From Nelumbo lutea (Eukaryota; Streptophyta; Magnoliopsida; Proteales; Nelumbonaceae): DNA of 64,000 nt. Below, piece by piece: positions 10,445-22,766 of this stretch. The translations under genes were made by a program, and so were the position numbers. The stretch lies in the NCBI GenBank assembly GCA_022828595.1, contig JAKGHH010000001.1, forward strand, positions 145,533,017 to 145,597,016. Reading direction: 5' to 3'. Below the pieces are notes generated by a model that saw nothing but the letters and a program-made list of their open reading frames with translations, had not been told where the DNA came from and did not search any database. The number at the start of each line of letters is the position of its first letter. The first letter of the stretch is position 1.

Positions 10445-12366
10445 TGTTAGACAGTTTTGTATGCTCTTAGCTTCAATCGGAGTGATTTACATTATGAATT
10501 TATTGTAAATGAATAAAAATACATATTTGATTCATGTTCCCTTGGTATGTTTCTGTGTAATACCCTTAAATTGGACACTTAATGAGACTCGTGTTAGTTT
10601 AAAATGTTCACAGCCAATGGGTCAGTCTGGGGAGACTCATCCTAATAAGGTTGACACTGATGTGCCACAAAGTCAGTTGGGGTGTCCTGTCTCAGCTGCC
10701 AGAGTGAGACCCTAGGCACATGCAGTGTAGGATATCTTTGAACCAGACCAGATTTCCAGTATTACCCGAGGCCTTGAAGATTAATGGGCAAAACTGAAAA
10801 GTTACACCTGACCCCAAGACTTGATTATGATACTGCACTAGGTGTTGGATTGGGCTATTTTTGATGTACCAATCAGTGAGATCCTTAGCGGGGGTCAAAA
10901 CCTGGGTATGTTGGGGCAGTCTAAGAATTCATCTGAGTAGGTGATCATAGTGACAGGATCAGCCCCTTTGTCGGACAAAGGTAATGATCAAGGATGCACT
11001 CTCACTGATGGAAACCTAGACTGTCGACAGTCGATTTCAATCGTTGAGATTTGTTTTGCAAAATATATTTTATATGAGATATAAAAGTATATATATTATG
11101 GTTTCTAAAAAATTTGCAAAAGGCTTTAATTCCCAGGATCCATATGAGTAGAGAGTGTGGCACTGTTCCTTGCAGCCGAAGGAGAGGTCCTCTCTTGTCG
11201 GGCAGTATTTGATCATTATGGGCTAAGAGGTTGAGTGTAAGACCATTGAGGATAATACCTGATGGGCTAATCTTGCATCTGCCCACAGTCCTTGGGTATT
11301 ACAAGGTGGCTTGGCCCAAGGACCACTTAGGGTAAGTGTTGGGCCCATAGAGCCCATTTGATGGGTTTCAGGGGGTGCACTGTACATAATAGTGTATTCG
11401 GCTAGGCCTTGTAACAAAGCCTGGACTGAACCCATGTGACTAATGTGTAGATCAATGCTTGGGTCTCACGCCATACAAGGAAGCCCAACTAGGTAGTAGA
11501 TAGGAAGGCTAAGTGAGCATTGGACCTTAATGGGCCAAAAGCCCACTTCGAACTAGGCTATTTAATTAGTTAAATATGGGGCGAATTCTTTGATGGATTA
11601 GCAGATAACCCTATCCACTCAGAGAGTCCAGATCTGAATGTTCAAATCTGGAAACCTCCTAATAAGATTAGGAGAAGGCTGATCTAATCTGCATATAAGA
11701 TAAGGGTTTATCCTTATCACCTAAGTGGATGTCTGATCCAAATAAGATTTTGATCAGCAACTCCTAATTAGATTAGGAGCTGATCCTTTAGGGTTACAAA
11801 AGAAGGAAGGGGCAGCAGCCTTTAGAAGAGACATATTCACATCCTCTTTAGTGCTGAAATCACAGAAGAAAGAATTAAGCAACCCTACAGAATTCTTTCT
11901 TACCATCTCCTTCTTCCTATCGCCTAGCATGCCAGTTCAATCTCAAGTTCAGTGGGAGAAGTCAAGATTTGATCTTGATATCAGTTCTTTGTGAAATGAC
12001 TGATAGGAAGCTGTGTTCACATGCCATCCTGCTATTTCTTGCGAAGGACTAGGTTCTTGGAGAAGAACTCTACTAATTCAACTCCATCCTGCACAGCGCC
12101 ATCTTCAGTGGGAGCAATCCTTGGATCCTTCCTTGGGCGTGAACACCTCCATTGGGAGATATTACTTTTCCATATCAGGTATAATCCTCTCCAATTACTT
12201 TTGTTCATATCTGGTTCAGTTTATGGTTCAAGATTGATCCTTGAAAATATGATTTTCTAAATAGGGAATGCAATTCCCAGTTGAAAGGGAGAGAAAAATT
12301 TTTTTAATTCGCCCACCTTATTCCGCAAGATTTGGGCGTCCATACGATGGATCTCTCATCCCTTCA
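10445..12366 (+). repeat. 5' LTR of Copia element I
   Basis: It starts TGTTAGACAG, ends CCCTTCA and is followed by the primer-binding site. Its TATA box position reads TTACAAAAG (about 11793), whereas other LTR-B copies have TATAAAAG there, so the promoter looks degraded. Confidence 0.85.
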
Positions 12367-12367
12367 G

Positions 12368-12380
12368 TGGTATCAGAGCT
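12368..12380 (+). other. Primer-binding site of Copia element I
   Basis: TGGTATCAGAGCT, matching the initiator tRNA-Met type primer site, one base after the LTR. Confidence 0.9.
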
Positions 12381-14158
12381 AGGTTCAATTCTTGAACCAA
12401 TTTGTTTCAAATCTGAACCTACGCAAATGGGTAGAAGGCGTTCTACCCGATTTGCGTAGATAAAGGGTTTTGGGAAATTGTCCTAAAATTTATGGGCGAA
12501 AAATCTAAAATTAATTTTATATAAATCTGATTATTGTTTAGAATTGTTCTTTATGATTTTCTTGATTTATGGGCTTTTCGTACAAGAGGAGATCGAATTC
12601 TTTATTTGCACAGGGAACCTGTAATTTTGCAGTTTATGGATTATTTTATTACATTTAGTCTATAAATTTTTTTTTTTATTTTTTAGATTAAATGTATAGG
12701 TATTCAATCTGATGTAATTATTAATAAAAATTAGGATTTCTATTTTTTTTTTATTTTGGATCGAAGATGGTGGCGTAGAGAAGCAAATTTCGTAGATGGG
12801 AGAATTGCAATCTACGATTTGTAGTTTATGAAACTACAAACTATGATCTAACCTCTGTTTTGCAGGATGGTTTGTGCGAACAGCCCTGGTTTACTGATTT
12901 TTTTCTTTTATTAGTATTTAATTTCGGATTATTTTTTTGAATTAAAGATTTAATTAAAGATCAAACCCTAGACCCATTTGAATCAAGATTTGTTCAAATA
13001 GTTTGGACCGAATCTAGAGTTCGATCATGATTGAATGTCAACCCTAATTTTTCCCACTAATGGGCCCGAGGATTGATAATTAATTAAATGATTAATTCGG
13101 CCCAACCTGTAAAGGCCCAGTTTTAAATTATTAAAACTGCTAAAAGCCCACTCTGCGAATAAAGCTATATGGGCCGAACCCATAAACCCTAATTCAGCCC
13201 ATATACCTAGGTAATATTAATGGTTAATATTATGGATTCAAAATGGGCTTTAAATGGGCTTTACAGATAATTCATTGATTGGATCAATTTATCCTTGCAT
13301 GTGATGTATGGATGTGTGATATGCTACGTACATGGGCCATAAGTGTCTGGCCCATGCTAAATTGACAGTGGCTCTTGCACATACCATGGCTGAATGCACA
13401 TCATTACAATTACCATGGTGTCCCTTTTGGTCATTGAAAGACCTCCCTCAGTGGTGGGCCCCACACCTCATGGAGAGGTTACGTGCGAGACTCTATCCGA
13501 TTTGGGCCCATCAAAATCTGGCATTATGAAAGTCAGTGGAAGCCACTTTGGTTTGACTTAGATCAAACTAGGGCATAATTCACTGTTCCCTCCAGCTAAT
13601 ATGAGTGCATGTGATAGGGAGATTCATATGATGAACTCTCTAAAGGCCTTCCATCATTAGCATGAGGATGGTCCTTCAATAATGAGGAAACACACCAGAA
13701 AATGGATTATCCATTTGTTGTTGGGCTTGTCTGAGTGTTTCATAAGATGATAGGGGCGTCATAGACCGATGTAGGAGGGGTTTCACCAAAAAATGGAAAC
13801 TCTCTCACAGTACCTTGGCGTTCACGAATATGATGGATAAGCACTCACTAGACAAAAAGGTTTACCTAAAAATGGCTCTAAACCTTGTCTAATAGAGGCC
13901 AAAGGGAAAACTCATATGATGAGTGGATATGATCAGTCACAGAAAGGTGGTGGGGTTATGCAGCTGAAACAGTTGGCTCCATGCACCCTATGTGATTTCC
14001 CACATTTCCAGAGACAATTCATAGTCTTTGTCACTGAGAAGGGAAGGAAATCTCAGAGATGAATAAATGGAAATGGAACGTAGATTAAAATCCATATCTA
14101 TGTAATGAACATGAATCAAATTAGGTTGTGGACTGATGTTTGCTTTTTTATCAGAAAA
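12381..14158 (+). other. Long untranslated leader of Copia element I
   Basis: It contains no conserved reading frame. Its second half (about 13260-14158) is closely matched by the leaders at 6140-7039 and, on the minus strand, 31690-32600. It ends in a pyrimidine-rich TTTTTATCAG just before the gag ATG, which looks like a splice acceptor. A second acceptor-like TTTTGCAG lies near 12860, also conserved in the minus-strand copy. Confidence 0.7.
12790..12840 (+). other. Two adjacent stem-loops in the Copia leader
   Basis: Hairpin 1 pairs TCGTAGAT (12790) with ATCTACGA (12810). Hairpin 2 is TTTGTAGTTT-ATG-AAACTACAAA (12818-12840), a perfect 10-bp stem with a 3-base loop. Homologous hairpins occur at 5670-5720 and 33009-33058, with paired base changes in the stems. 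They could be dimerisation or packaging signals (inference). Confidence 0.55.
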
Positions 14159-14854
14159 ATGGCAAATGGACAATTTGCAAAGCTGCTTGATGACAACAAG
14201 CTGAAGGGCCCAAACTATGGTAACTGGTACAGGAACCTTATGTTGGTCTTAACCTCTGAGAAATTGGATAAGGTAGCCAAGAATCCTGCATTAGATCATC
14301 CGCGAGATAGGGCTTCTGAGGCCCGGAGAAGAGAATACCAAGAATGGGAGGAGAAAAACTCCCAAGCCCACGACTATATCATTGCCTCCTCGGACAACCC
14401 AATTCAAAGGCAGTTCAATCAGATCGAACTTGCCAATGACATATTGGACAATCTCAAGACAATGTACGAAGAGCAGAATCGTTCTACTCGGCAGAAGGTC
14501 TTGAAACAATTCATGACCGCGCAGATGTCCAAGGGCCAACAAGTTCACGACCATTGTCTTCAGATGATGGGATATATCAACGAACTGGAGGCTCTTGGAT
14601 CCGGGCTAGATCTGGTAATACAGATCGATGCTATTCTTAACTCCTTGCCTCCATCCTTTAATCCATTCATCATGAATTACAACATGAACAAGCTGAACGT
14701 CAGCTTGCAGGAACTCAGCAATATGTTGCAGAGGGCCGAAGAATTGATTAAAAAGGATGAGCCCATTGCCATGTTTGTTAAAACTAGCAAATCGGGCAAG
14801 AAAAGGAAGGCAAAGAGAAAGCCCCAGAAGAAGGCTGCCAAACCCAAGAAGTAG
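14159..14854 (+). pseudogene. gag: Copia gag (capsid) of element I
   Basis: The ATG at 14159 is chosen because the homologous minus-strand copy starts at the same residue (MANG). About 230 residues follow: an N-terminal capsid region (LKGPNYGNWYRNL near residue 15), the UBN2-type gag core, then a lysine-rich tail ending at TAG. Just past the stop, in the same frame, lies the CCHC zinc knuckle (CHFCKKTGHWKRNYP), with the final Cys replaced by Tyr. In life it would assemble the virus-like particle. The in-frame stop separating it from the knuckle is a mutation; the minus-strand copy also has one or more stops in this region. Confidence 0.85.
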
Positions 14855-16361
14855 AGGAAGGACAAGGCATCAAATGCTTGTCACTTCTGCAAGAAGACTG
14901 GCCACTGGAAAAGGAACTATCCTGCCTACCTAGAATCCAAGAAAGGTAATTTCGAATCTTGTGTTATAGAAACCAATCAATTGGTAGCTTCTGCGTCCTG
15001 GTGTATTGACTCTAGGGCTTTAACTCATGCGTGTAACTCACTACAGGGGTTCAAGTTAAGCAGAAGGCTGAGTAAAGGAGAAGTTACGCTCTACTTGAGA
15101 ACTACTGCAATTGTTGCAGCCACGGCCATAGGAACCGTGGAGTTAATTTTTAGAGAAGGAGTGATTGTATTGAAAGATTGTCTTTATGTACAAAATTTAA
15201 GGAGAAATTTGATTTCTGTTTCAAAACTGTGTGTAGATGGTTATTCTGTCTTCTTTACTAATACGATTACTATTAAAAGAAATAACAGATTCATTGCATA
15301 TGGGGAACTGGAGAACGGTCTCTATGTTCTACATCCTTCTCTAGAAACTAACATAACCAAAACTACATTGGCTGAAATCCCCAAGAAAAGAGTTTGTGAT
15401 ACAGTTAATCCCACGTGCCTGTGGCATTACCGACTTGGCCACATTAGTGTTGACCGAGTCACAAGGTTGGTAAAGGATGGTCCTTTGGATTTTCTAACTG
15501 TAGAAGATCTTTCCACCTGTGAGCCTTGCCTACAAGGTAAGATGACGAAACGGCCATTTAACGGTAAATCTGAAAGATGTACAGGCACACTTGACCTTAT
15601 ACATACTGATGTATGTGGTCCCCTAAGTGTTAGGACATGAAATCAACACGTGTATTTCATTACCTTTATAGATGATTTCTCATGATATGGTTATGTGTAC
15701 CTAATGAGACACAAGTTTGAAACTTTGAAAAGTTCAAAGAGTTTAGATAAGAGGTCGAGAAACAGTTAGGGAGAGAAATTAAAGCCCTTCGATCAAATCG
15801 AGGTGGTGAGTATCTCTCTAACGAATTCAGGGACTACTTAAAGGACAATGGGATTATATCACAATTGGCTCCTTCTGCTACACCACAACTTAACGGTGTT
15901 TCAGAAAGGAGGAATAGGACCTTATTAGATATGGTCTGGTCACTTCTCATACACTCAGAGTTACCCACATCCTTTTGGGGTTACGCATTAGAAACTACGA
16001 TTTACATGCTGAATCGGATTCCAACCAAATCGGTTCCGAATACTCCATATGAAATTTGGACAGGAAATAAACCAAGTGTCAGATACTTGAAGATTTGGGG
16101 TTGTCCAACACACGTTAAAAGAACGAGTGCAGACAAGTTGGAATCCAAGACTAGCCGTTGCTTATTTTTAGGCTACCCAAAAGGCTCTGTCGGTTACCTA
16201 TTCTATGACCCAAGTAAGCAGAAGGTGTTCTACAACCAAAATGCACAATTTTTGGAAACAGATTACTTCTTGGACACCCATCGTCAGGAAGTAGTTCTTG
16301 ATGAGGAGAGATCAAGAGCAGTGGGAGATGTCCCCAAGTTCACCAACCTAGAAGATCCACT
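14855..16361 (+). pseudogene. pol: Copia pol, protease and integrase part, of element I
   Basis: In order: the zinc knuckle; aspartic protease with the active site changed to CIDSRALTH (the minus-strand copy keeps CIDSGASTH); GAG-pre-integrase (LWHYRLGHI); integrase core (LIHTDVCGP, then NGVSERRNRTLLDMV with the catalytic Glu); and the C-terminal GKPSVRYLKIWGC-like segment. Stops replace CGA codons after LSVRT and in DDFS-YGY. A one-base deletion near 15727 shifts the frame. At 16362 the reading frame is cut by an inserted LTR-A fragment. Not functional. Confidence 0.85.
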
Positions 16362-18055
16362 TGTTAGACAGTCTTGTATGCCCTTAGCTTCAATCGAATT
16401 TGATGTACTTTTGTTATTAAGTGGAAATAAATTTAAGTGCATGTTTGATTCATGTTGTTTGGTATAATTCTATGTAAGACCCTAAAACTGGACACTTATA
16501 GAAACTTGTATTAGTTTTAAATGTTCACAGCCATTGGATAAGTCTGGGGAGATTTATCCTGCCAAAGCTGATACTGGTGTGCCACCAAGTGTTGGAATGG
16601 CTTGCTTCGGCCATCAGGGTAAGACCCAAGGCACATGCAGTATGGGATTGCTTGAACCCTTGAACCGGACCAGATTTCTAGTATTGCCCTAGACCTTGGA
16701 GACAGATGGGCAAAACTGAAAAGTTACACCTGACCCCTAGACTCGATTATGACACATCACTAGGTGTCGGATCGGGCTATCTTTGATGTGTCAATCAGTG
16801 AGATCCTTAGTGGGGGTCAAAACCTGGACATGTTGGGGCAGTCTGAGAATTCATCTGAGTGAGTGGTCATAGTGACAGGATCAGCCCCTTTGTTGGACAA
16901 TGGTAATGATCAGCAATGCACTCTCTCTGATGGAAACCAAACTGCCGGCAGTTGACTTCAATCGTTGGAATTTTGTTTTGCAAAATTAAGATATATATAT
17001 GTATATGTACGGTTTGAAAAGATTTGCAAAAGGTTTTAATTCCCGGAATCCATGTGAGTAGAGAGTGCGACACTGTTCCTTGTAGTCGGGAGAGAGGTCT
17101 TCTCATGTTGGGCAGTGCTTGATCATTAAGGGTTGAGAGTGCGACACTGCCCACAGTCCCTGGGTTTTTATAAGATGGCTTGGCCCAGGGACCACTTAAT
17201 GTAAGTGTTGGGCCCATAGGGTCCATGTGATGGGCTCAAGGGGGTCACTGAGTCTTTCAGTGAATTCGGCTGGGCCGAACCCATGTGGCTGGTGTGTAGA
17301 TCAATGCATGGGTCCCGCACCATACAAAGAAGCCCAACTGGGCAACTGGTTGGAAACTAGTTAAACACTGAACACTTAATGGGCCAAAAGCCCATTTCGA
17401 ATTGGGCTGATATGATCACCAGTTTATAGGGTGAATTTGAGATTAGTGTTAGTAAAAGGATTGGGTCTTTGACCTTATCCACTCTAAGAGACCAAATTCA
17501 AATTAGATTTGAATCTGGTAACCTCCTGATAAGATCAGGAGTTAACTAACTTAATCTGAAGATAGGATTGAGATTAACCTCTATCCAAATACTGATTTGG
17601 ATTGGGATAACTCCCAAAATATTGGGAGGTTTCTTAATCAAGAAGAAAGAGGAGAAAACCCCTAGGAGAAATATTAGATTTCGAACTACGGGTTTGAGAA
17701 AGCAAGAAACACATCCTGCAATCTGAGATTTGATCTCTCACAGACTCCAGAGAGAAGAGACAATTCCGCCCTCTTCGTCCCTGGACTTCTCCTCCTTTAG
17801 CCGCCACCTCTACCTGTTGGAAGATTGGATCTTTGCAGCAACAGGAAGTCAAGAAAGCAGTTCTTGACAATAGTCATGCAAGAAAGACATTAGGATTCGA
17901 TGTTCAAGGTTTCCAAAGGGTTCTTGTGAAGAATCCAGTGTGTAGGGCGCACCCTACTGGTTCCGTTCCATCCATAGCTGCGTCATCTACAGCCGGAACG
18001 GATCTTGGTCACTTCTTTGGGCGTGAACACCAACTTTGGGAGATATTATTTCTCC
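16362..18055 (+). mobile_element. LTR-A fragment inserted in pol of Copia element I
   Basis: It begins exactly at an LTR start (TGTTAGACAG) and runs about 1.69 kb, stopping roughly 180 bp before the LTR end. Compared with the intact junction on the minus-strand copy, 21 bp of pol are missing, and the right junction shares TCCG with both partners. It is therefore a truncated solo LTR, or an LTR insertion whose 3' end was lost by recombination. No target duplication remains. Confidence 0.8.
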
Positions 18056-19689
18056 GTTATGGTTATGACCAGGATAGTTACCTGGTGGAAACTTGACTAG
18101 TGAGGAGGATCCCGTGACTTATGCGGAAGCTATGTTGGACATAGATTCCCAGAAGTGGGTGGAGGCCATGAGAGAAGAGATGGACTCAATGGAGACGAAT
18201 GGAGTCTGGACTCTAGTGGATCCGCCCTGTGGGGTAGAAGCAATTGGTTGCAAATGGATTTACAAGAGGAAGAAGTGCCCGGATGGTAGAATTGAGACCT
18301 CCAAAGCTCGTCTGGTGGCAAAAGGGTACACTCAGAAAGAGGGCATCGATTATGATGAAACATTTTTGCCTGTGGCCATGCTTAAAATCATTAGGATCCT
18401 GCTAGCTATAGCAGCATACCATAATTATGAGATTTGGCAAATGGATGTCAAAACTACATTCCTGAATGGAGATCTTTCTGAAGATATCTACATGTAGCAG
18501 CCGTAAGGCTTCTTTGCTACTGGTCAGGAAAACATGGTATGTAAACTTAATAGATCCATTTATGGACTTAAAAAAACTTCTAGAAGTTGGAACATCCATT
18601 TTGACTCTGCTGTCAAATAGTTTGACTTCAAGCTGAATCCGGATGAACCCTGTGTCTATAGGAAGTACAGTGGGATATGGTTACCTTCTTGGTTTTGTAT
18701 GTAGATGACATTCTACTCATTGGGAATGATGTATAAATGTTAACTACGGTGAAAGTATGGCTTTCATAGCAATTCTCCATGAAAGATCTTGGAGAAGCCT
18801 CCTATATACTAGGTCTTCAATTCTATAGAGATAGATCGAAGCGGATAATAGGATTGTCCCAATCTGCTTACATTGACAAAATAATCAAAAGATATAGTGT
18901 GGAGAACTCCAAGAAAGGAAATATTCCTTTCAGGCACGGAGTTACTCTCTCCAAGAAGATGTCTCCCAAGACCTCTGAGGAGATTGAGGGCATGAAGGAC
19001 GTTACCTATGCCTCTGCCGTAGGGAGCATCATGTATGCCATGTTGTGCACTCATCCCAACATTGCTCAGGCAGTGAGTGTGGTAAGCAGATTCCAGGCCA
19101 ACCAAGGGTAGGAGCACTGGACTGCTATGAAAAATATACCTAAGTACCTTCGAAGAACAAAAGAGTTTTGTTTGGTATTCGATGGTAGTTCATTACAGAT
19201 CCAAGGGTATACTGATGCCGATTTCCAGTCGGATCTAGATGATAGAAAGTCTACATCTGGATATGTTTTCACGATAGGATGGTATGTTGTTTGCTGGAAA
19301 AGCAGCAAACAGGGGTCCACTACAAACCCCATGACCGAGGCCGAGTACATTACCGCAAGCGAGGCTACCAAAGAAGTCGTGTCGATGAAGAAGATCGTTC
19401 ATGAGTTGGGAGTAGTTCCGTCCAACACATCACCCATCCCGTTGTTGTGTGACAACAATGGAGCCATTGCTTAGGCTAAGGAGCCACGAGCCCACTCGAA
19501 GTCAAAGCACATCGAGAGGAAGTACCACATACTGCGGGAGATTGTTGATAGAGGAGACCTCTTGATTCAGAACGTAGCGTCAGCAGAAAATGTAGTAGAC
19601 CCATTGACGAAGCCACTATCATAGAAAGTGTTTGAGAAACACGTAAAAAGCATGGGACTCCAGCTTGTATTTGATTGGACCTAAGTGCA
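18056..19689 (+). pseudogene. pol: Copia pol, reverse transcriptase and RNase H part, of element I
   Basis: RVT_2-type reverse transcriptase starts near 18093 (WVEAMREEMDSM, then NGVWTLVDPP, GCKWIYKRK, FLNGDL). The YVDD active site is still readable at about 18692-18710 (LYVDDILLIGND) but out of frame with the upstream part. The connection domain and RNase H follow: KDLGEASYILG, GYTDADFQSD, STSGYVF, TEAEYITASEA, SKHIERKYH and the C-terminal VVDPLTKPL. Several stops sit at CAG or CAA positions, for example YM*QP*GF at 18495. Not functional. Confidence 0.85.
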
Positions 19690-19698
19690 AATGGGAGC
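19685..19698 (+). other. Polypurine tract of Copia element I
   Basis: GTGCAAATGGGAGC lies immediately before the 3' LTR. The minus-strand element has GCAAGTGGGAGC in the same place, so this is the plus-strand primer site. Confidence 0.75.
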
Positions 19699-21529
19699 TC
19701 TTAGACAGTTTTGTATGCCCTTAGCTTCAATTAGAATGATGTACATTATGAGTTTATTGTAAATGAATAAAAATATATATTTGATTCATGTTCCCTTGGT
19801 ATGTTTCTGTGTAATACCCTTAAACTGGACATTTAATGAGACTCATGTTAGTTTAGAATGTTCATAGCCAGTGGGTCGGTCTGGGGAGACCTATCCTGAC
19901 AAAGCTAACACTGTGGTGCCACCAAGTCGGTTGGGGTGGCTTGTATCAGCTACCAGGGTGAGACCCTAGGCACATACAGTGTGGGATTAATTGAATCTTT
20001 GAACTGGACCAGATTTCCAGTATTGCCCTGGACCTTGGAGATTAATGGGCAAAACTGGAAAGTTACACCCGACCCCTACACTAGATTATGATATTGCACT
20101 AGGTGTCGGATTAGGCTATCTTTGATGTACCAATCAGTGAGATCCTTAGTAGGGGTCAAAACCTGGGTATGTTGGGACAGTTTGAGAATTTATCTGAGAG
20201 GGTGATCATAGTGACAGGATCAGCCCCTTTGTCGAACAAAGGAAATAATCGGGGATGCACTCTCACTGATGGAAACCAAGACTACCGGCAGCCGATTTCA
20301 ATCGTTGAGATTTGTTTTGCAAAATATATTTTATATGAGATGTGAAATTATATATATTATTGTTTTGAAATGTTTGCAAATAGGTTTTAATCCCCGGGAT
20401 CCATATTTGAGAGAGTGCAACACTGTTCCTTGCAACCGAGGGAGAGGTCCTCTCTTGTCGGGCAGTGTATGATCATTATGGGCTGAGAGGTTAAGTGTAA
20501 GCCCATTGAAGATAATGCCTGATGGGCTAATCTTGCATCTGCCCACAGTCCCTGGGTGTTACAAGGTGGCTTGGCCTAGGGACCACTTAGGGTAAGTGTT
20601 GGGCCCATAGAGCCCATCTGATGGGTTTCAGGGGGTGCACTGTCCATAACAGTGTATTCAGCCAGGCCTTGTAACAAAGGCTGGGTTGAACCCATGTGGC
20701 TGATGTGTAAATCAATGTTTGGGTCCCAGGCCATACAAGGAAGCCCAATTGGGCAGCAGTTTGGAAGGCTTATTGAATTCATAACCCTAAATGGGCCTTA
20801 AGCCCATTTTGAACTGGGCTAATTTGATTAGTCTTTAAGGGGCAAATTCTGAGATAAGATCAACTGATAGAATTGGGCCCACACCCTATCCACTCAAAGA
20901 GTCCAAGATCTAAAAGGACTTCTAGTCCAGATATGATTTGGGTTAGCAACTCCTAATGGGATTAGGAGTTGATCCCTTTAAGTCTATAAAAGGAAGAGGG
21001 GGCGGCAGCCTTTAGACACAACATCCAACAGACTCAAGTCTTGTCTTCAGAGCTAAGGTCATAGAGGAGAGAATTCTGCACCCTGCAAATTCTCTCTAGC
21101 TGCCTCCTTCCTACAGCCGCTGCCTATAGTAGTTCGATCTCCATTGCTTGGGAGAAATCAAGATTGGATCTTGATTCTAATCTTTTGCATAAAAGATTGG
21201 TAGGAGTTGTATTCACTAGACGTCTAGGTGATTCTTGGGAAGAATCAAGTTCTTAGGAAAGACACTGCTGATTCTGCTCCACCTTGCACTGCGCCATCTT
21301 CAGTGGGAGCAGATTTTGGTTTCTACCTTGGGCGTGAACACCTCCATTGAGAGATATTGTTTCTTTGTATCAGGTATTATCTCTCTCTCCTCCTTTTGGT
21401 TCAGATCTGGTTCAGTTTATGGTTCAAGAATGATCCTTGAAAATATGACTTTCTAAATAGGGAATTCGATTCCCAGTTGAAGGGAAAGAAAAATTTTTGA
21501 AATTCGCCCCCTTTATTCTACAATCTTGG
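19699..21529 (+). repeat. 3' LTR of Copia element I, 3'-truncated
   Basis: It starts TCTTAGACAG, with the terminal TG mutated to TC. It keeps a good TATA box (TATAAAAG, 20985-20992). It ends in the AATTCGCCCCC stretch, about 40 bp short of the LTR end, where another LTR-B fragment joins. Confidence 0.8.
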
Positions 21530-22070
21530 TCTATCTTAGCAGCCAGGGTGAGACCCTAGGCACATGCAGTGTAGGGTCAATTGAATCTTTGAACCGGACC
21601 AAATTTGCAATATTGCCCTAGGCCTTGGAGATTAATGGGCAAAACTAGAAAGTTACACCCGACCCCTAGACTCGATTATGATACTGCACTAGGTGTCGGA
21701 TTGGACAGTCTTTGATGTACCAATCAGTGAGATCCTTAGCGGGGGACAAAACCTGGGTATGTTGGGACAATCTGAGAATTCATCTTAGTAGGTGATCATA
21801 GTGACAGGATCAGCCCCTTTGTCGGACAAAGGTAATGATCAGGGATGCACTCTCACTGATGGAAACCTAGACTACCGGCAGCCGATTTCAATCATTGAGA
21901 TTTGTTTTGCAAAATATATTGTATATGAGATATAAAAGTATATACACTATGGTTTCTAAAATGTTTGCAAAAGGTTTTAATTCCCGGGATCCATATGAGT
22001 AGAGAGTGTGGCATTGTTCCTTGCAGCCGAGGGAGAGGTCCTCTCTTGTTGGGTAGTGTTTGATCATTAT
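21530..22070 (+). repeat. LTR-B fragment between Copia I and the Gypsy element
   Basis: Homologous to LTR-B from the GGGTGAGACCCTAGG motif to the GATCATTAT motif. It begins at nearly the same LTR coordinate as the fragment at 35422. At the right end, TTAT is shared with the Gypsy LTR, suggesting microhomology-mediated joining. Confidence 0.75.
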
Positions 22071-22766
22071 AACGGGTCTCTACCAAATCAGGCACAACCG
22101 CCACTGCCAGATCGGGTGTAACCGTCACTGTCTTTCTATGACAGCTGCTATTTCCAGGGCTGAGGTGGCAGGCATGGGTCGTCCCTGTAGGACATGTACC
22201 TGTCGGGTATGAGACATATTTCACAGGAGGCAGGTACGGTGCCACCTGCCAAGAGGCAGGGGTGTAGCCTCCAGGTTCAGCAGGTGCTATCAGAGAGATT
22301 TTCTGGACCTTCGAGCTATCTTGAGTCGAGTTGCATTCTGTCGAGCTTTCTGATGCCGAGGTACTGGTGATGGGCCGAACGGCTTTCTACCTGAGGCGCA
22401 TCCTCAACAGAGGAGCCAATGGCACCGGCCCGTGGTGTCCCTACTTCGAGACACCCAAGTCGGATCGGGGTGCTCCCTTCTTGGGAAAGGCTTAGAGCTC
22501 AGTGGGAAGTGCTCGGGTCCTAGGGGAGCTCGGACCTTGAGAGGAGTTCGGGCCTTAAGAGGAGCTCGGGATGTCCCACACTTGGTGCGAGTCAAGGTTG
22601 GTCGGGCATTAGTCCCCAGCGAGTTGCCTAACTTGCCGAGAGGCCAAGTTGGACTCAGTGGGTCCCTCCCATCGAGTCACGGTTATGCTGTCAGGCTGAC
22701 CTGTTCGTCAAGCTAGGTCATGTACATGTGTCCCTGTGCTACGAGGTCGGGCCAAATCACCCTCCA
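22067..22766 (-). repeat. 3' LTR of the Gypsy element, outer end lost
   Basis: Matches 42115-42781 in direct orientation. On the minus strand it starts TGGAGGGTGATTTGG. The terminal ~180 bp are missing at the junction with the LTR-B fragment. Confidence 0.8.

Larger units (their letters stand above)
10445..21529 (+). mobile_element. Copia element I (LTR-B family), plus strand, nearly complete but defective
   Basis: The 5' LTR is 10445-12366 (TGTTAGACAG to CCCTTCA, 1.92 kb). The primer-binding site is at 12368, the leader is about 1.8 kb, gag starts at 14159, pol follows to 19689, then a polypurine tract and the 3' LTR 19699-21529, which lacks its last ~40 bp. Long LTRs plus a long untranslated leader resemble the Angela/BARE-type Copia layout (inference). 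Stops, one frameshift near 15727 and an LTR-A insertion at 16362 disable it. It is inserted in an intron of the CRK pseudogene. The two LTRs differ by many substitutions and indels, so the insertion is old. Confidence 0.85.

Noticed and set aside
13332..13529. A 65-codon frame in the Copia leader as an upstream ORF
   Set aside because: Not conserved in frame in the leaders at 6140 and 32600.
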